Assembly: GCF_017355985.1 (NCBI RefSeq)
Contig: NZ_JAFIQU010000031.1
Location: 1-35,057, forward strand
Reading direction: 5' to 3'
DNA length: 35,057 nt
From: Arenibaculum pallidiluteum
GTDB lineage: Bacteria > Pseudomonadota > Alphaproteobacteria > Azospirillales > Azospirillaceae
Shown here: positions 17,372 through 24,995 of the stretch, in pieces
Layout of the letters: the number at the start of each line of letters is the position of its first letter
Position numbering within the stretch: the stretch's first letter is position 1
Made by a program: the position numbers and the translations under genes
Notes under the pieces: model-generated
What the model saw: only the letters and a program-made list of their open reading frames with translations
The model's database searches: none
Told to the model about the DNA's origin: nothing

Positions 17372-19252
17372 TCATGCCGTCCGAACCGCCGCCCGGCTGC
17401 GCCAGGGCCGCCACAGCGCCGCCGCCAGCGCCGCCAACGCCACTGCCGCGGGCACGGCGCCGATGTTGAGCGCCGCGAGCCGCGTCTCGAGATCCTCGAT
17501 GTCGCGGCGCAGCGCATGCTGGACGTCGCGGAGCTGGGCGCGGGTCTCCAGCATCTCGGCGCGGAAGGATTCGATGGCGGCCTGCTGTTCCTCCGTCAGG
17601 ATCGTCTGGTCGCCGGCCCCGCCGTCGCGGGCGAGGTTGGCGAGCTTCTCCTCGGTCTCCTTGAGCTTGGCCGTCAGCTCCTGCTCGGTGGCGCGGTAGC
17701 GGCGCTCGGCCTCGGCTTCGATGGCCTGAACGCGCTCGAAGGGCCGGTGCGACAGCCCGCGTCCGCGCAGGCCGACCAGCGCGTCGCCGCCGGCGAGCGT
17801 CTCCAGCGCATTCACGACGAAGTCGCCGTTGTTGGCGTAAGGCACGGCCACGCGCTGGCCGAGTACGTTGCGCTGGCTGAGCCAGGTGCGGTCGGACAGC
17901 AGGTCGGCATCGCCCACCAGGATCAGGTTCGCGGGCTTCTCGGACCGGGCGATGGGCGCTCCGTCGGGCGCGCCCTCGGGTCGGCCGGAGGTGAAGGCCG
18001 AGGACAGCGTGCCGGTCAGCCGCGCCGCCAGCACCAGCGGCTTGCCCTCGGGTCGATAGTCCCGCAGCAGCTCGGCGGGATCTTGGTTGTCACGCACCTT
18101 GGCCGCATCGATGAGGGCCGCGTCTGGGCTCGTGACGGCGAGCGGCGTCAGCGTCGCCCCGCCACCCCCGCCGCTCTCAAGGCTGAAAGCGCCGGCGCTC
18201 GCGACTGTGAGGGTCGTGAGTTGGCCGGTGACCGCGTCGTTCCGGTCCAGCGCCTCCTCGGGCAGGCTCAGCCACGCCACGTAGGGGGCGAGGACGGGGC
18301 GGCCGCCGACCACGGCCTGCACCTGCATCGCGCGGGAGCGGTCGGCCACGACCTTGTCTCCGGTGAACCGCACGCCCCAGGCGGTCAGCAGCCTGTCCAG
18401 GCTCGACGCCGTATCGGGGAGCGGCATGCCGCGCGGGCCCTCCTGGGCCTCGGCATAGGGGTCGAGGACCAGCATCGTCCGGCCCCCGCGCATCACGTGC
18501 TGGTCGATGGCGTAGAGCGTCTTGTCGCCGAGCGCTTGGGGATGGACCACCATCAGCACGGCCGTCTCGCGCGGGATCTCGGCGACGTCACCGCCGAGCG
18601 TGCGCACGTCGAAGAGCTGGCGCATCTGTTCCAGCACCTGCCACGGCTGGTATCCCGTCGACGGGCCGCCGGCGAGGCCAAGCCCGTCGATCAGCGACAG
18701 CACCGGCTTCCCGGGATTGGCGAGCGTATGGACGAGGCGCGTCAGATCGTATTCCAGAAAGGTCTCGCGCTCGGGGGAGAAGAAGTCGATCACCTGCCGG
18801 TCGTCGGTGCTGTTGCTCGCCGCCAGGCCGAAGAAGGCGCGGTCGCCCTGGGCGTTGATGGGCGCGCCCTTGAGCCCGAAGGCGACCGCGCGGTCCTCCT
18901 CCGGCGAGAAGGGCCGTGGGTCGATGACGTCGAGCCTGATCCGGTCGTGCGAGAGCGCCGCGTAGGTCTCCAGCATCTGCCGGACGCGGTCGGCGTAGGA
19001 GGCAAGCTGCGGCGCCTCCCGGAGCAGCGCCGAGGACAGGTAGAGGCGCAGGCGCAGCGGCTCCTCGAGCGTGGCCAGCGTCTTCCGCGTGCCCTCGGAG
19101 AGCGTGTAGAGCCCGCGCTCGGTCAAATCCAGGCGGGTGTCGCGCAGCAGCACGGAGCCTGCCAGGTTCACGGCCAGGAACAGCACCGCAGCGAGCGCGA
19201 GGCCGCCGATCGCGAGCCAGCCGCGCTCGATCCGCTCAAGTCTCTCGAACAT
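17372..19252 (-). CDS. GldG-like ABC transporter auxiliary protein
   Basis: 626 residues. An N-terminal membrane helix (WLAIGGLALAAVLFLAVNLA) is followed by the GldG/ABC_transp_aux region: DLTERGLYTLSEGTRKTL, LRLRLYLSS, IRLDVIDPRPFSPEEDRA, then SNSTDDRQVIDFF and YDLTRLVHTL. A Glu-rich coiled coil (about 505-605) precedes a second membrane helix near the C-terminus (AVPAAVALAALAAAL). GldG works with the GldF permease and GldA ATPase in Bacteroidota gliding, but homologous trios occur in many non-gliding proteobacteria, where the substrate is not known. The gene lies 12 bases after the permease stop. Length and topology match the family, with no defect. Confidence 0.9.
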   Translation of the reverse strand: MFERLERIERGWLAIGGLALAAVLFLAVNLAGSVLLRDTRLDLTERGLYTLSEGTRKTLATLEEPLRLRLYLSSALLREAPQLASYADRVRQMLETYAALSHDRIRLDVIDPRPFSPEEDRAVAFGLKGAPINAQGDRAFFGLAASNSTDDRQVIDFFSPERETFLEYDLTRLVHTLANPGKPVLSLIDGLGLAGGPSTGYQPWQVLEQMRQLFDVRTLGGDVAEIPRETAVLMVVHPQALGDKTLYAIDQHVMRGGRTMLVLDPYAEAQEGPRGMPLPDTASSLDRLLTAWGVRFTGDKVVADRSRAMQVQAVVGGRPVLAPYVAWLSLPEEALDRNDAVTGQLTTLTVASAGAFSLESGGGGGATLTPLAVTSPDAALIDAAKVRDNQDPAELLRDYRPEGKPLVLAARLTGTLSSAFTSGRPEGAPDGAPIARSEKPANLILVGDADLLSDRTWLSQRNVLGQRVAVPYANNGDFVVNALETLAGGDALVGLRGRGLSHRPFERVQAIEAEAERRYRATEQELTAKLKETEEKLANLARDGGAGDQTILTEEQQAAIESFRAEMLETRAQLRDVQHALRRDIEDLETRLAALNIGAVPAAVALAALAAALWRPWRSRAAVRTA

Positions 19253-19264
19253 GCGATCCTCCCC

Positions 19265-19999
19265 TCAGCGCGCCTTCTTGAGCTCGACGAAGATCGCGTT
19301 GGCGAAGAGGCTCAACGCGATCAGCGAGCCGAAGTAGAGGAGGCTCCGTGCCTCCAGGACACCCTTGGTGATCTGCCCGAAATGGGTCAGGAAGCTGAGC
19401 GAGGCCACGAAGTCCACGACCGCGGGTGGCGCCCAGGGCCGGAACGCGCCCAGCACCAGGTCCAGGCCGCTCATCAGCAGCAGGAAGCCGCAGGCGGCCC
19501 CCACCACGAAGGCGATCACCTGGTTCTTCGTCAGTGCCGAGACGGCGGCCGCGAGGGCCAGCAGGGCGCCCGCCATCAGCCAGCTTCCGATGTAGCTGGC
19601 CGCGATCACGCCGTTGTCGGGGTCGCCGAGATAATTGACCGTCAGCCACATGGGCAGCGTGAGCGCCAGCGCTACGGCGGCAAAGGCCCAGCCCGCCAGG
19701 AACTTGCCGACAACGACCTCGCCCGTGCGCACGGGCAGTGTCATCAGCAGCTCGATCGTGCCGCTCCGGCGCTCCTCGGCCCAGAGCCGCATGCCCAGCG
19801 CCGGGATCAGGATCAGGAACAGCCACGGGTGGAAGACGAAGAAGGGCTCCAGGTCGGCCTCGCCGCGCGTAAAGAAGCGGCCGAGATGGAAGGCCAGGCC
19901 CGCGGCGAGGGCCAGGAAGATCACCAGGAAGACGGCGGCGAGCGGGGTCGAGAAATAGGCCGCGAACTCGCGCCGGAAAACGATCAGCGTGTTGCGCAT
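19265..19999 (-). CDS. ABC-2 type transporter permease (GldF-like)
   Basis: 244 residues with six predicted membrane helices: FLVIFLALAAGLAF; the PWLFLILIPALGMRLW helix before the signature WAEERRSGTIELLMTLPV; FAAVALALTLPMWLTV; SWLMAGALLALAAAVSAL; VIAFVVGAACGFLLLMSGL; and a final LIALSLFANAIFV. The EERRSGTIELLMTLP motif is characteristic of ABC-2 exporters of the NosY/GldF branch. The start MRNTLIVFRREFAAYF is the usual one. It is 11 bases from the ATPase stop. It would form the membrane channel with the ATPase and act with the GldG-like protein. Confidence 0.92.
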   Translation of the reverse strand: MRNTLIVFRREFAAYFSTPLAAVFLVIFLALAAGLAFHLGRFFTRGEADLEPFFVFHPWLFLILIPALGMRLWAEERRSGTIELLMTLPVRTGEVVVGKFLAGWAFAAVALALTLPMWLTVNYLGDPDNGVIAASYIGSWLMAGALLALAAAVSALTKNQVIAFVVGAACGFLLLMSGLDLVLGAFRPWAPPAVVDFVASLSFLTHFGQITKGVLEARSLLYFGSLIALSLFANAIFVELKKAR

Positions 20000-20010
20000 C
20001 GATCCCTCCC

Positions 20011-20961
20011 TCAGCCGGCCGTGATCTGCCGGAAGACCTCGTCCAGGCGCGGCCGCTCGACATGCAGGTCTTCAAGCGCCACACCGTCGCGCACCAGCGC
20101 CGCGCCGACCGCGCCCAGGATCTCGTTGCCGTTGGCTGGGCCTTCGGCGGGAACGACCCGCAGGTTGGCGACGCCGTTGACCCGCCCCGCGACCTCGACC
20201 TGCTCGACGCCCGGAATGGCGCCCAGCAGGGCAAGCGCCTGCTCATGCGCATCGGCCCGTACCGTGATCGCGACCGTCGGCCTGCGCGAGGCCCGTGCCA
20301 GCAACGCGGCGGGTGTTTCGTCGGCGAGCACGCGGCCGCGCGCGATAATGATGGCGCGCGTGCACACGGCCTCGACCTCTTCGAGGATGTGGGTCGAGAC
20401 GATGATCGCCTTCCGCGCCGCCATGGAGCGGATCAGCTCGCGCACCTCGTGCTTCTGGTTGGGGTCAAGCCCGTCGGTGGGCTCGTCGAGGATCAGCGCC
20501 TCGGGGTCGTGGACCAGCGCCTGGGCGATACCGACACGGCGCTTGTAGCCCTTGGACAGCGTCTCGATGCGCTGGTCGAGGACATGGCCGAGCTGCATCT
20601 GCTCGACGACCTCGCCAATCCGCCGCGACCGATCCTTGCCGTCAAGGCCGCGCAATGCGGCCACGAAGTCGAGAAAGGCTCCGACGCGCATGTCGCCATA
20701 GGCGGGCGCGCCCTCGGGCAGGTAGCCGAGCCGCGCCTTGACGGCGATGGGATCCCTGCGGACGTCGTGCCCGCCGACCCGGGCCGTGCCGGTGGTCGGC
20801 GGCAGGAAGCCCGCGATCATCTTCATGGTGGTCGACTTACCGGCGCCGTTGGGGCCGAGGAAGCCGACGACCTCCCCCCGGTCCACCGCGAACGACACGC
20901 CGGCGACGGCCTGCAGCGTCCCGAAACGCTTGCCGAGGCCAATGGCTTCGATCATAGCCAT
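20011..20961 (-). CDS. ABC transporter ATP-binding protein (GldA-like)
   Basis: 316 residues. Walker A GPNGAGKST (36-44), Q loop in LGYLPEGAPAYGDM, signature LSKGYKRRV, Walker B ALILDEPTDGLD, and the switch His in STHILEE. The extra C-terminal domain of about 90 residues (VAITVRADAHEQALALL, VEQVEVAG) is typical of ATPases that serve ABC-2 exporters such as NatA, GldA and CcmA. ATG 20961 (or the ATG two codons later) follows GGGGGATG. It is the first large gene of the operon and lies 30 bases after a 23-codon leader ORF, itself directly behind a ROSE-type leader. Heat-responsive expression is therefore likely, but depends on whether translation of the leader ORF is coupled to this gene. Confidence 0.93.
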   Translation of the reverse strand: MAMIEAIGLGKRFGTLQAVAGVSFAVDRGEVVGFLGPNGAGKSTTMKMIAGFLPPTTGTARVGGHDVRRDPIAVKARLGYLPEGAPAYGDMRVGAFLDFVAALRGLDGKDRSRRIGEVVEQMQLGHVLDQRIETLSKGYKRRVGIAQALVHDPEALILDEPTDGLDPNQKHEVRELIRSMAARKAIIVSTHILEEVEAVCTRAIIIARGRVLADETPAALLARASRRPTVAITVRADAHEQALALLGAIPGVEQVEVAGRVNGVANLRVVPAEGPANGNEILGAVGAALVRDGVALEDLHVERPRLDEVFRQITAG

Positions 20962-20991
20962 CGCAGCATCCCCCTTGAAACCTCCCTGTGC

Positions 20992-21063
20992 TCACGATCC
21001 GCGCAGGATCGGGCTGCTCTGACCGGAAGGGAGGTGGGATGCGGGAGCCGGTATGGTCCTCAT
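20992..21063 (-). CDS. Short leader ORF behind ROSE element A
   Basis: The start codon that the ROSE-type leader would control (ATG 21063) opens a frame of only 23 codons: MRTIPAPASHLPSGQSSPIL and three more residues before TGA at 20992-20994. The ABC ATPase start is 30 bases farther on, after its own purine-rich site. The MRT start is common in ROSE-controlled small heat shock proteins, but the rest does not resemble Hsp20. It may be a leader peptide that couples the thermometer to the transporter, or what remains of a lost small gene. Confidence 0.5.
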   Translation of the reverse strand: MRTIPAPASHLPSGQSSPILRGS

Positions 21064-21145
21064 AGCCACATCCTCCGGGGAGCAACATGGATACGAGCCG
21101 TGGGCCTGTGCGGCCGCCGAGCCCCGTGCGGGCACTCGGCGCATT
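21061..21145 (-). promoter_or_regulatory. ROSE-type RNA thermometer (copy A) before Gld-type ABC operon
   Basis: Minus-strand leader with a 5' hairpin (GCCGAG 21140-21135 with CTCGGC 21121-21116), then CATGTTGCTC, three variable bases CCC, GGAGGAT, and GTGGCTATGAG. As in known ROSE elements, the TTGCTCC segment can pair with the Shine-Dalgarno GGAGG and hide it at low temperature. The design, spacing (GGAGG about 8 bases before ATG 21063) and length (about 80 bases) fit the family. The two other copies in the window share every base of the pairing segment and differ in the loop. Confidence 0.8.
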
Positions 21146-21175
21146 TCGAGGTAATCACGCGCGATCCGCCGTCAA
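21146..21175 (-). promoter_or_regulatory. Candidate promoter of ROSE-A leader
   Basis: Minus strand: TTGACG (21175-21170), 18 bases, CCTCGA (21151-21146). The same TTGAC, 18-base spacing and CCTCGAA recur upstream of copy C (30267-30237). The conserved pair argues for a shared promoter, perhaps RpoH- or RpoD-type; which sigma factor cannot be decided here. Confidence 0.5.
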
Positions 21176-21346
21176 GAAGACCCGGAATACGTTTTTCTGA
21201 TTAATCCTGAAGTGTGAGCATGCCGTGGCGCCGGCGCCGGTCTGGCGCACCTTGAAGCGGCAAGATTGTGCATCCAGATCCAATTGTCGCGGACTGCGGC
21301 GACGCTGTCGCGCCGCGGCTCCGCAAGTCATCGGAGGAGGAAGGAC

Positions 21347-21589
21347 ATGGTACGCAGTGCCGCTGCCCTCGCCGCCGTGCTGGTGGCGACCCCGGCCTTT
21401 GCCGAGGGTGGTTGCCCGGAGTTTCCCGCTAGCGTGCTACGCTCGGGTATCACGGCGCCGCTTCCTGCATACCTGATGGAAGTGGCGGACAGTGTCGTGG
21501 ATAGTCGGCTCGTGACGCTGCGGACGGAGGCGGTCGAGCAGGTTGCCGACACCCGGGGTGAAACCGGAACCAAGCTTGACGGGCAATGA
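21347..21589 (+). CDS. Small exported hypothetical protein
   Basis: 80 residues with a clear signal peptide (MVRSAAALAAVLVATPAFA, cleavage before EGG) and a strong ribosome site GGAGGAGGAAGG just before ATG 21347. The mature part of about 60 residues has a single Cys (GGCPEFP) and a helical segment (APLPAYLMEVADSVVDSRLV). I recognise no family. It is the only rightward gene between the two ROSE-controlled leftward operons and is divergent from operon A. Confidence 0.65.
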   Translation: MVRSAAALAAVLVATPAFAEGGCPEFPASVLRSGITAPLPAYLMEVADSVVDSRLVTLRTEAVEQVADTRGETGTKLDGQ

Positions 21590-21792
21590 TCCAGGTAAGG
21601 ATCGTCTGCGGCATCTTACTCCCGGCCTAAGTCGATTCGCTCGTCGTTTGCTGGAGGTTTCGGGTGAGCCGCCGCGCGCTCTCGTCCGAAACCTCCGCTG
21701 TTCTCTTGCGTGTGGCATGAGCCCTACGGGTCGGACCGCAATGGTCTCCCGGCTCTATTTCTGGGGAGCCACCGGACCGGGAGGGCGCCTGC

Positions 21793-22284
21793 TCATCCCA
21801 CAGATGACTTCATCCCGGCGAGGTGGTCATGGAGCTGATCAAGAGTTGAGTTGACGCCGAAAACGTAGCCGGCGCCGATATGCGCGCTCCGCGTGGCGAC
21901 GGATTCGAAGAGGCTGCGGATGGTCAGTGCCGTTCTTCCATCCGTTTCGTCGAAGGTGGCCGTTACGATTATCCTTCCGGCTCCAAGCTCTCCGACACCA
22001 CTGTCATAGACGATCTTCCGGTCCGGGACGATCTCAAGGTATTCGCCACCGAACGGCGCGACCTGGCTGCCGTCGGGGGCGGCGGCCGAGTAGCGGAACC
22101 GGCCGCCGACCCGGAAGTCCGCCTCGGCCGTGGTGACTAGCCATCCCTTCGGTCCGAACCATTTCGCAACGTGTTCCGGCTGTGTGAAGGCTGTGAACAG
22201 CACGTGCGCTGGCACGTCGAAGTCCCGCGTGGCGACGACTTCGCGGTCCGCGATCAGCACATCGGCTCCCTCACTCCTCCGCAT
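21793..22284 (-). CDS. AHSA1/SRPBCC-family protein
   Basis: 163 residues from ATG 22284, chosen for the AGGGAGA site 6 bases upstream; an ATG-less longer frame reaches 22350. The sequence has the START/Bet v1-like AHSA1 pattern: REVVATRDFDVPAHVLFTAF, TQPEHVAKWFGPKGW, FRVGGRFRYSAAAPDG, FGGEYLEIVPDRKIVY, and ATFDETDGRTALTI with a C-terminal helix (LDQLHDHLAGM). Such proteins bind hydrophobic ligands or, in the Aha1 group, Hsp90. It overlaps the end of the preceding membrane-protein gene by 31 bases and so belongs to the ROSE-B operon as its probable last gene. Confidence 0.88.
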   Translation of the reverse strand: MRRSEGADVLIADREVVATRDFDVPAHVLFTAFTQPEHVAKWFGPKGWLVTTAEADFRVGGRFRYSAAAPDGSQVAPFGGEYLEIVPDRKIVYDSGVGELGAGRIIVTATFDETDGRTALTIRSLFESVATRSAHIGAGYVFGVNSTLDQLHDHLAGMKSSVG

Positions 22285-22742
22285 GGCATTCTCCCTTGCT
22301 TGCGCGTGCCTGAATTCTTCGAGCGAAGTCTTGGATGTGACAGTGGACACCTCTCTGGACCAGCGCTGGACCGTGGCGGTGGGGACGATCCGCCCGCCAC
22401 CTGACCGTCAGCCCTGGTCCGAGGGGATGGGGAGCAGAACGAGAGCGCCTCCCCCTCGCGTTGGCGCAGGACGAGGGGGCGTTCCTTGTCCGCCTTGCGC
22501 ACCTCTTCGACGGCCTTCGCCAGAGCGGCCGGGCGCTTAACGGCCCGCCCATTGGCCCAGGTCACTATGTCGAACTGCCTTAGCCCCGGTCCTATACGCA
22601 GCCTGCTTCCACACCCCACCCAGAGCGGGGGCGCCAGCAGGAAGGGCGACACCACGGCGACGGGCATCGCGATCGCCATGGCGAGCGGATAGGGGAAAGG
22701 GCCGTGGCTACGCCACGGATCATTGATCGGCCGCGATCTCAT
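22254..22742 (-). CDS. Membrane-anchored hypothetical protein
   Basis: About 162 residues. Its ATG (22742) overlaps the phospholipase D stop as ATGA, which supports translation. A membrane segment (LAMAIAMPVAVVSPFLLAPP) is followed by FDIVTWANGRAVKRPAALAKA and VLRQREGEALSF, which resembles the last part of a PDZ domain (DxVxxxNGxxV ... LxVxRxG), though the first half of a PDZ is missing. The last 60 residues are Ser/Pro/Arg-rich and unlike the start, so a frameshift near 22440 may have replaced the original C-terminus. I do not recognise a family. The role is probably in the envelope together with the phospholipase D-like enzyme. Confidence 0.5.
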   Translation of the reverse strand: MRSRPINDPWRSHGPFPYPLAMAIAMPVAVVSPFLLAPPLWVGCGSRLRIGPGLRQFDIVTWANGRAVKRPAALAKAVEEVRKADKERPLVLRQREGEALSFCSPSPRTRADGQVAGGSSPPPRSSAGPERCPLSHPRLRSKNSGTRKQGRMPCGGVREPMC

Positions 22743-24244
22743 GCGGCCTTCCCGTTCCGCCACAGGAGCCGCGACCAAGGCGGGACGGCCTCCAGGATCA
22801 GCTCTGCGGGGTCAACAGGGTGGTCAGGGTCGAAGACCCGTGTCTCCGGAACCCAGGACCCCGTCGTGCGATCAGAGAGCCGGAGCGGCCTCAGCGTGCG
22901 CTCACCGCCACGCAGCCATTCGATCGCGCCGATCAGGCTTCCCGTCCTGCTAATTGCCGCCGCCACGTCCCCTGGCCGGCATCCCAGATGCTCGGACAGC
23001 AGGCGGTTCCGGACGCCGGTTACCGCCACGGCAATATCGGCTCGTTCCTGCGCCTCGACGGCGATGTCGCACTCGGTGTCGAGGCCCATGGAACGGTTCG
23101 CCAGATTCGAGGAGCCGATCCGCAGCAGGGCGTCGTCGACGACCATGACCTTTGAATGGAGGTTCACGCGCGTGCCATCCGGCCCCACGGGATGAAACAC
23201 GGCAAGCCGCCTGTGCCGGTCCGCCGCGCGGAGCCGTTGCAGCAGACGGGCGCGCGCAACTCCCATTGTCGGTTCCTCGAGCCAGCCGGAGGCGCGCAGG
23301 GGCACCACGAGCACGACCTCGGGGCCGCGGTGGCCGGACAGGCTTTCGACGAGCGCTTCGGCGATGCTGTCCGAGGTGAGGTACTGGTTCTCGATATAGA
23401 CATGCCGCTTTGCCTGGCGCAGGCTCTCGAGATACAGGCGCTCGACCTCCCGCGCTCCGGGCGCGCCGGCCCAGGCCGGCTCCGTGCGGGCGACCCCGAC
23501 CTCGATGTCGCCCATGTCCGGCAGCAGCCACTCCGGCCAAGGATCACTGGCTCCCTCGGGAGCAACGAGCGCCACGCCCGTGGCCCTGCGCCAACGCTCC
23601 CGGGCAAGGTCCCCCAAGGCCGTCGCAGCCGCGTCGTCCACAGCGACCTGCACGTCGTGGAATGGTCCGTAGATCCGACCGGCGGGGTTCACGCGCCGCG
23701 GATCTTCCGGCCGGTGCTCCGGCGTGTCCCAGCGGTTTGCCGACACGTCGAGCCCGCCACAGAAGGCGATGCGATCATCGATTACGACCACCTTCTGGTG
23801 ATGCGACGCCACCGGCGGGTGCGTGTCGTCAAGCCGGAAGGTGATGCGCGGGTGCCGGTTCCACGGCAGCAGCAGCGTGGGAGGGAACTCGCGTTCCAGC
23901 GCGAAGAGCACTGAGTGTTTCCACGCCAGTATGCGCACCTCAAGCGCGGGCTTGCGACGCACCGCCTCTAGCAGCAGGTCAGCCAGGCAACTCGGCCATC
24001 CATCGCCGGCATCGTTTCCTGGGAAAAGATCGGTACGCGCGTGGAACTCCCAGGCGAGGATCATGATGCTGCGCTCGGCGCGGATGATGGCCGAGCGCAG
24101 CGCCCGGAAATAGGCATCGCCGTCCACCAGCACGGCCAGGCGTCTGGCGTGCGCGCGGCGCCAGCAGGTCTCGCCCGGACGCAGAAGCGAGGCTGTGCCA
24201 GACCCCGTCGTCAGAGTGTCCGTGACTGCTTTACTGCCGGTCAT
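22739..24244 (-). CDS. Phospholipase D / cardiolipin synthase-like protein
   Basis: 501 residues with two HKD motifs: HHQKVVVIDD (His149, Lys151, Asp156) followed by FCGGLDVSANRWD, and HSKVMVVDD (His363) followed by LLRIGSSNLANRSMGLDTE. Both are needed for the phosphatidyl-transfer reaction, so the enzyme looks active. It has no clear N-terminal membrane helices, unlike classical Cls, and resembles the soluble VTT-less PLD branch of rhizobia. Products could be cardiolipin or hydrolysed phospholipid. The ATG at 24244 overlaps the DUF2934 gene stop (ATGA), and its stop overlaps the next ATG, so it is translated inside the ROSE-B operon. Membrane-lipid remodelling on heating would be a reasonable role. 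Confidence 0.92.
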   Translation of the reverse strand: MTGSKAVTDTLTTGSGTASLLRPGETCWRRAHARRLAVLVDGDAYFRALRSAIIRAERSIMILAWEFHARTDLFPGNDAGDGWPSCLADLLLEAVRRKPALEVRILAWKHSVLFALEREFPPTLLLPWNRHPRITFRLDDTHPPVASHHQKVVVIDDRIAFCGGLDVSANRWDTPEHRPEDPRRVNPAGRIYGPFHDVQVAVDDAAATALGDLARERWRRATGVALVAPEGASDPWPEWLLPDMGDIEVGVARTEPAWAGAPGAREVERLYLESLRQAKRHVYIENQYLTSDSIAEALVESLSGHRGPEVVLVVPLRASGWLEEPTMGVARARLLQRLRAADRHRRLAVFHPVGPDGTRVNLHSKVMVVDDALLRIGSSNLANRSMGLDTECDIAVEAQERADIAVAVTGVRNRLLSEHLGCRPGDVAAAISRTGSLIGAIEWLRGGERTLRPLRLSDRTTGSWVPETRVFDPDHPVDPAELILEAVPPWSRLLWRNGKAA

Positions 24245-24510
24245 GCCCTGCCGGCTCCCGCTTGGACGGTGCACCACTGCCGCCGACGCGGCGGCAGGAT
24301 CTCAAGGGCCTGGTCCGGCGACCAGCCCCGCAGGCGGGCGCCACGCAGTTGTCCTGATGGTCCCCGCGGGCGCCGCTTGGCATGCCCGGCCTCGCGCAGG
24401 TCCGCCAGGGCCTGGAGCCAGTGCGCCTCGGCACGACCATGCGGGCGTCCCTCGCGCTCCCAGATGCTGTAGGCGTGCTCGCGCACGCGTTGTTCCAGTT
24501 CGGGAGACAT
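24241..24510 (-). CDS. DUF2934 domain protein
   Basis: 89 residues from ATG 24510, which has GGAGG five bases upstream; an ATG at 24522 overlapping the previous stop (TGATG) would add four residues. The DUF2934 core is REHAYSIWEREGRPHGRAEA, followed by HWLQALADL. The family is small, abundant in plant-associated Alphaproteobacteria and of unknown function. The C-terminal half is basic (KRRPRGPSG, PPRRRQW) and may bind nucleic acid or lipid. Overlaps on both sides tie it to the small unknown gene and the phospholipase D-like gene. Confidence 0.82.
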   Translation of the reverse strand: MSPELEQRVREHAYSIWEREGRPHGRAEAHWLQALADLREAGHAKRRPRGPSGQLRGARLRGWSPDQALEILPPRRRQWCTVQAGAGRA

Positions 24511-24521
24511 ACCGGCCTCCA

Positions 24522-24785
24522 TCAGCGGGCATCCGAGCCGGAAAGCCGGCTCGAGCCAAGGCCGACCAGCGGGGTCGATGCCGGCGGGTCGCTGGCGGGG
24601 AAGGTCAGCTCGAGCGCGAGATCCAGAGGGTCCGCGTTCGTTCGGTCCGGGCGGGACAAGGCCATTGCGGAATCCGGAAGAACCCCGGTCGAGGGCTCCG
24701 CCAGGGCCGTGAGAGCGTATGGGCGGTCCGCTCGGATCTGCAGCTCGTCGATGTGCGTTTCGGGGATGGTTCGAGATTGGCTCAT
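24522..24785 (-). CDS. Small hypothetical protein, first gene behind ROSE element B
   Basis: 87 residues from ATG 24785, 8 bases after GGAGG of the ROSE-type leader; an ATG two codons earlier is inside the leader's conserved end. The sequence is acidic and has ALELTFPASDPPAST, the short pattern (LExTFPASDPPA) found in many small uncharacterised alphaproteobacterial proteins. No signal peptide or membrane segment. Its stop overlaps a possible ATG of the DUF2934 gene. Function unknown; the position makes it a heat-responsive gene. Confidence 0.72.
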   Translation of the reverse strand: MSQSRTIPETHIDELQIRADRPYALTALAEPSTGVLPDSAMALSRPDRTNADPLDLALELTFPASDPPASTPLVGLGSSRLSGSDAR

Positions 24786-24856
24786 AGCCATATCCTCCTT
24801 GGAGCAACATGGTCATGAGGTTCGTTCGCCGGACCTTGAGGTCCCGGCGAGGGTAG
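24783..24856 (-). promoter_or_regulatory. ROSE-type RNA thermometer (copy B) before phospholipase D operon
   Basis: Minus-strand leader: a 5' hairpin (GCCGG 24848-24844 with CCGGC 24832-24828, and inside it ACCT with AGGT), then CATGTTGCTC, the variable CAA, GGAGGAT and ATGGCTATGAG. The TTGCTCC/GGAGG pairing segment is identical to copies A and C. The upstream GATCTACCCTCG resembles GATTACCTCG and GACTACCTCG before the other copies, but a TTGAC -35 box is missing at the same distance. Confidence 0.8.
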
Positions 24857-24995
24857 ATCGGATCTATCGGTGATGGATGCGCCCTCCCCGGAGCGGAACG
24901 GCTCAGCGGCTCGCAAGGTCGGACGTCCGAAGCACGAGGCCGCCCGCGAGACCATCCATCGCAGTTGATGGGCCGGTTTTCGCATCCTTGCCACC

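Noticed and set aside
17123..20548. Very long rightward open frame (1141 codons) opposite the ABC operon
   Set aside because: It is antisense to four well-recognised genes, has low-complexity Arg/Gln/Gly-rich sequence and no domain. Long shadow frames are normal in GC-rich DNA. The same holds for 3328-4950, 4854-6077, 25235-26248 and 27092-28156.
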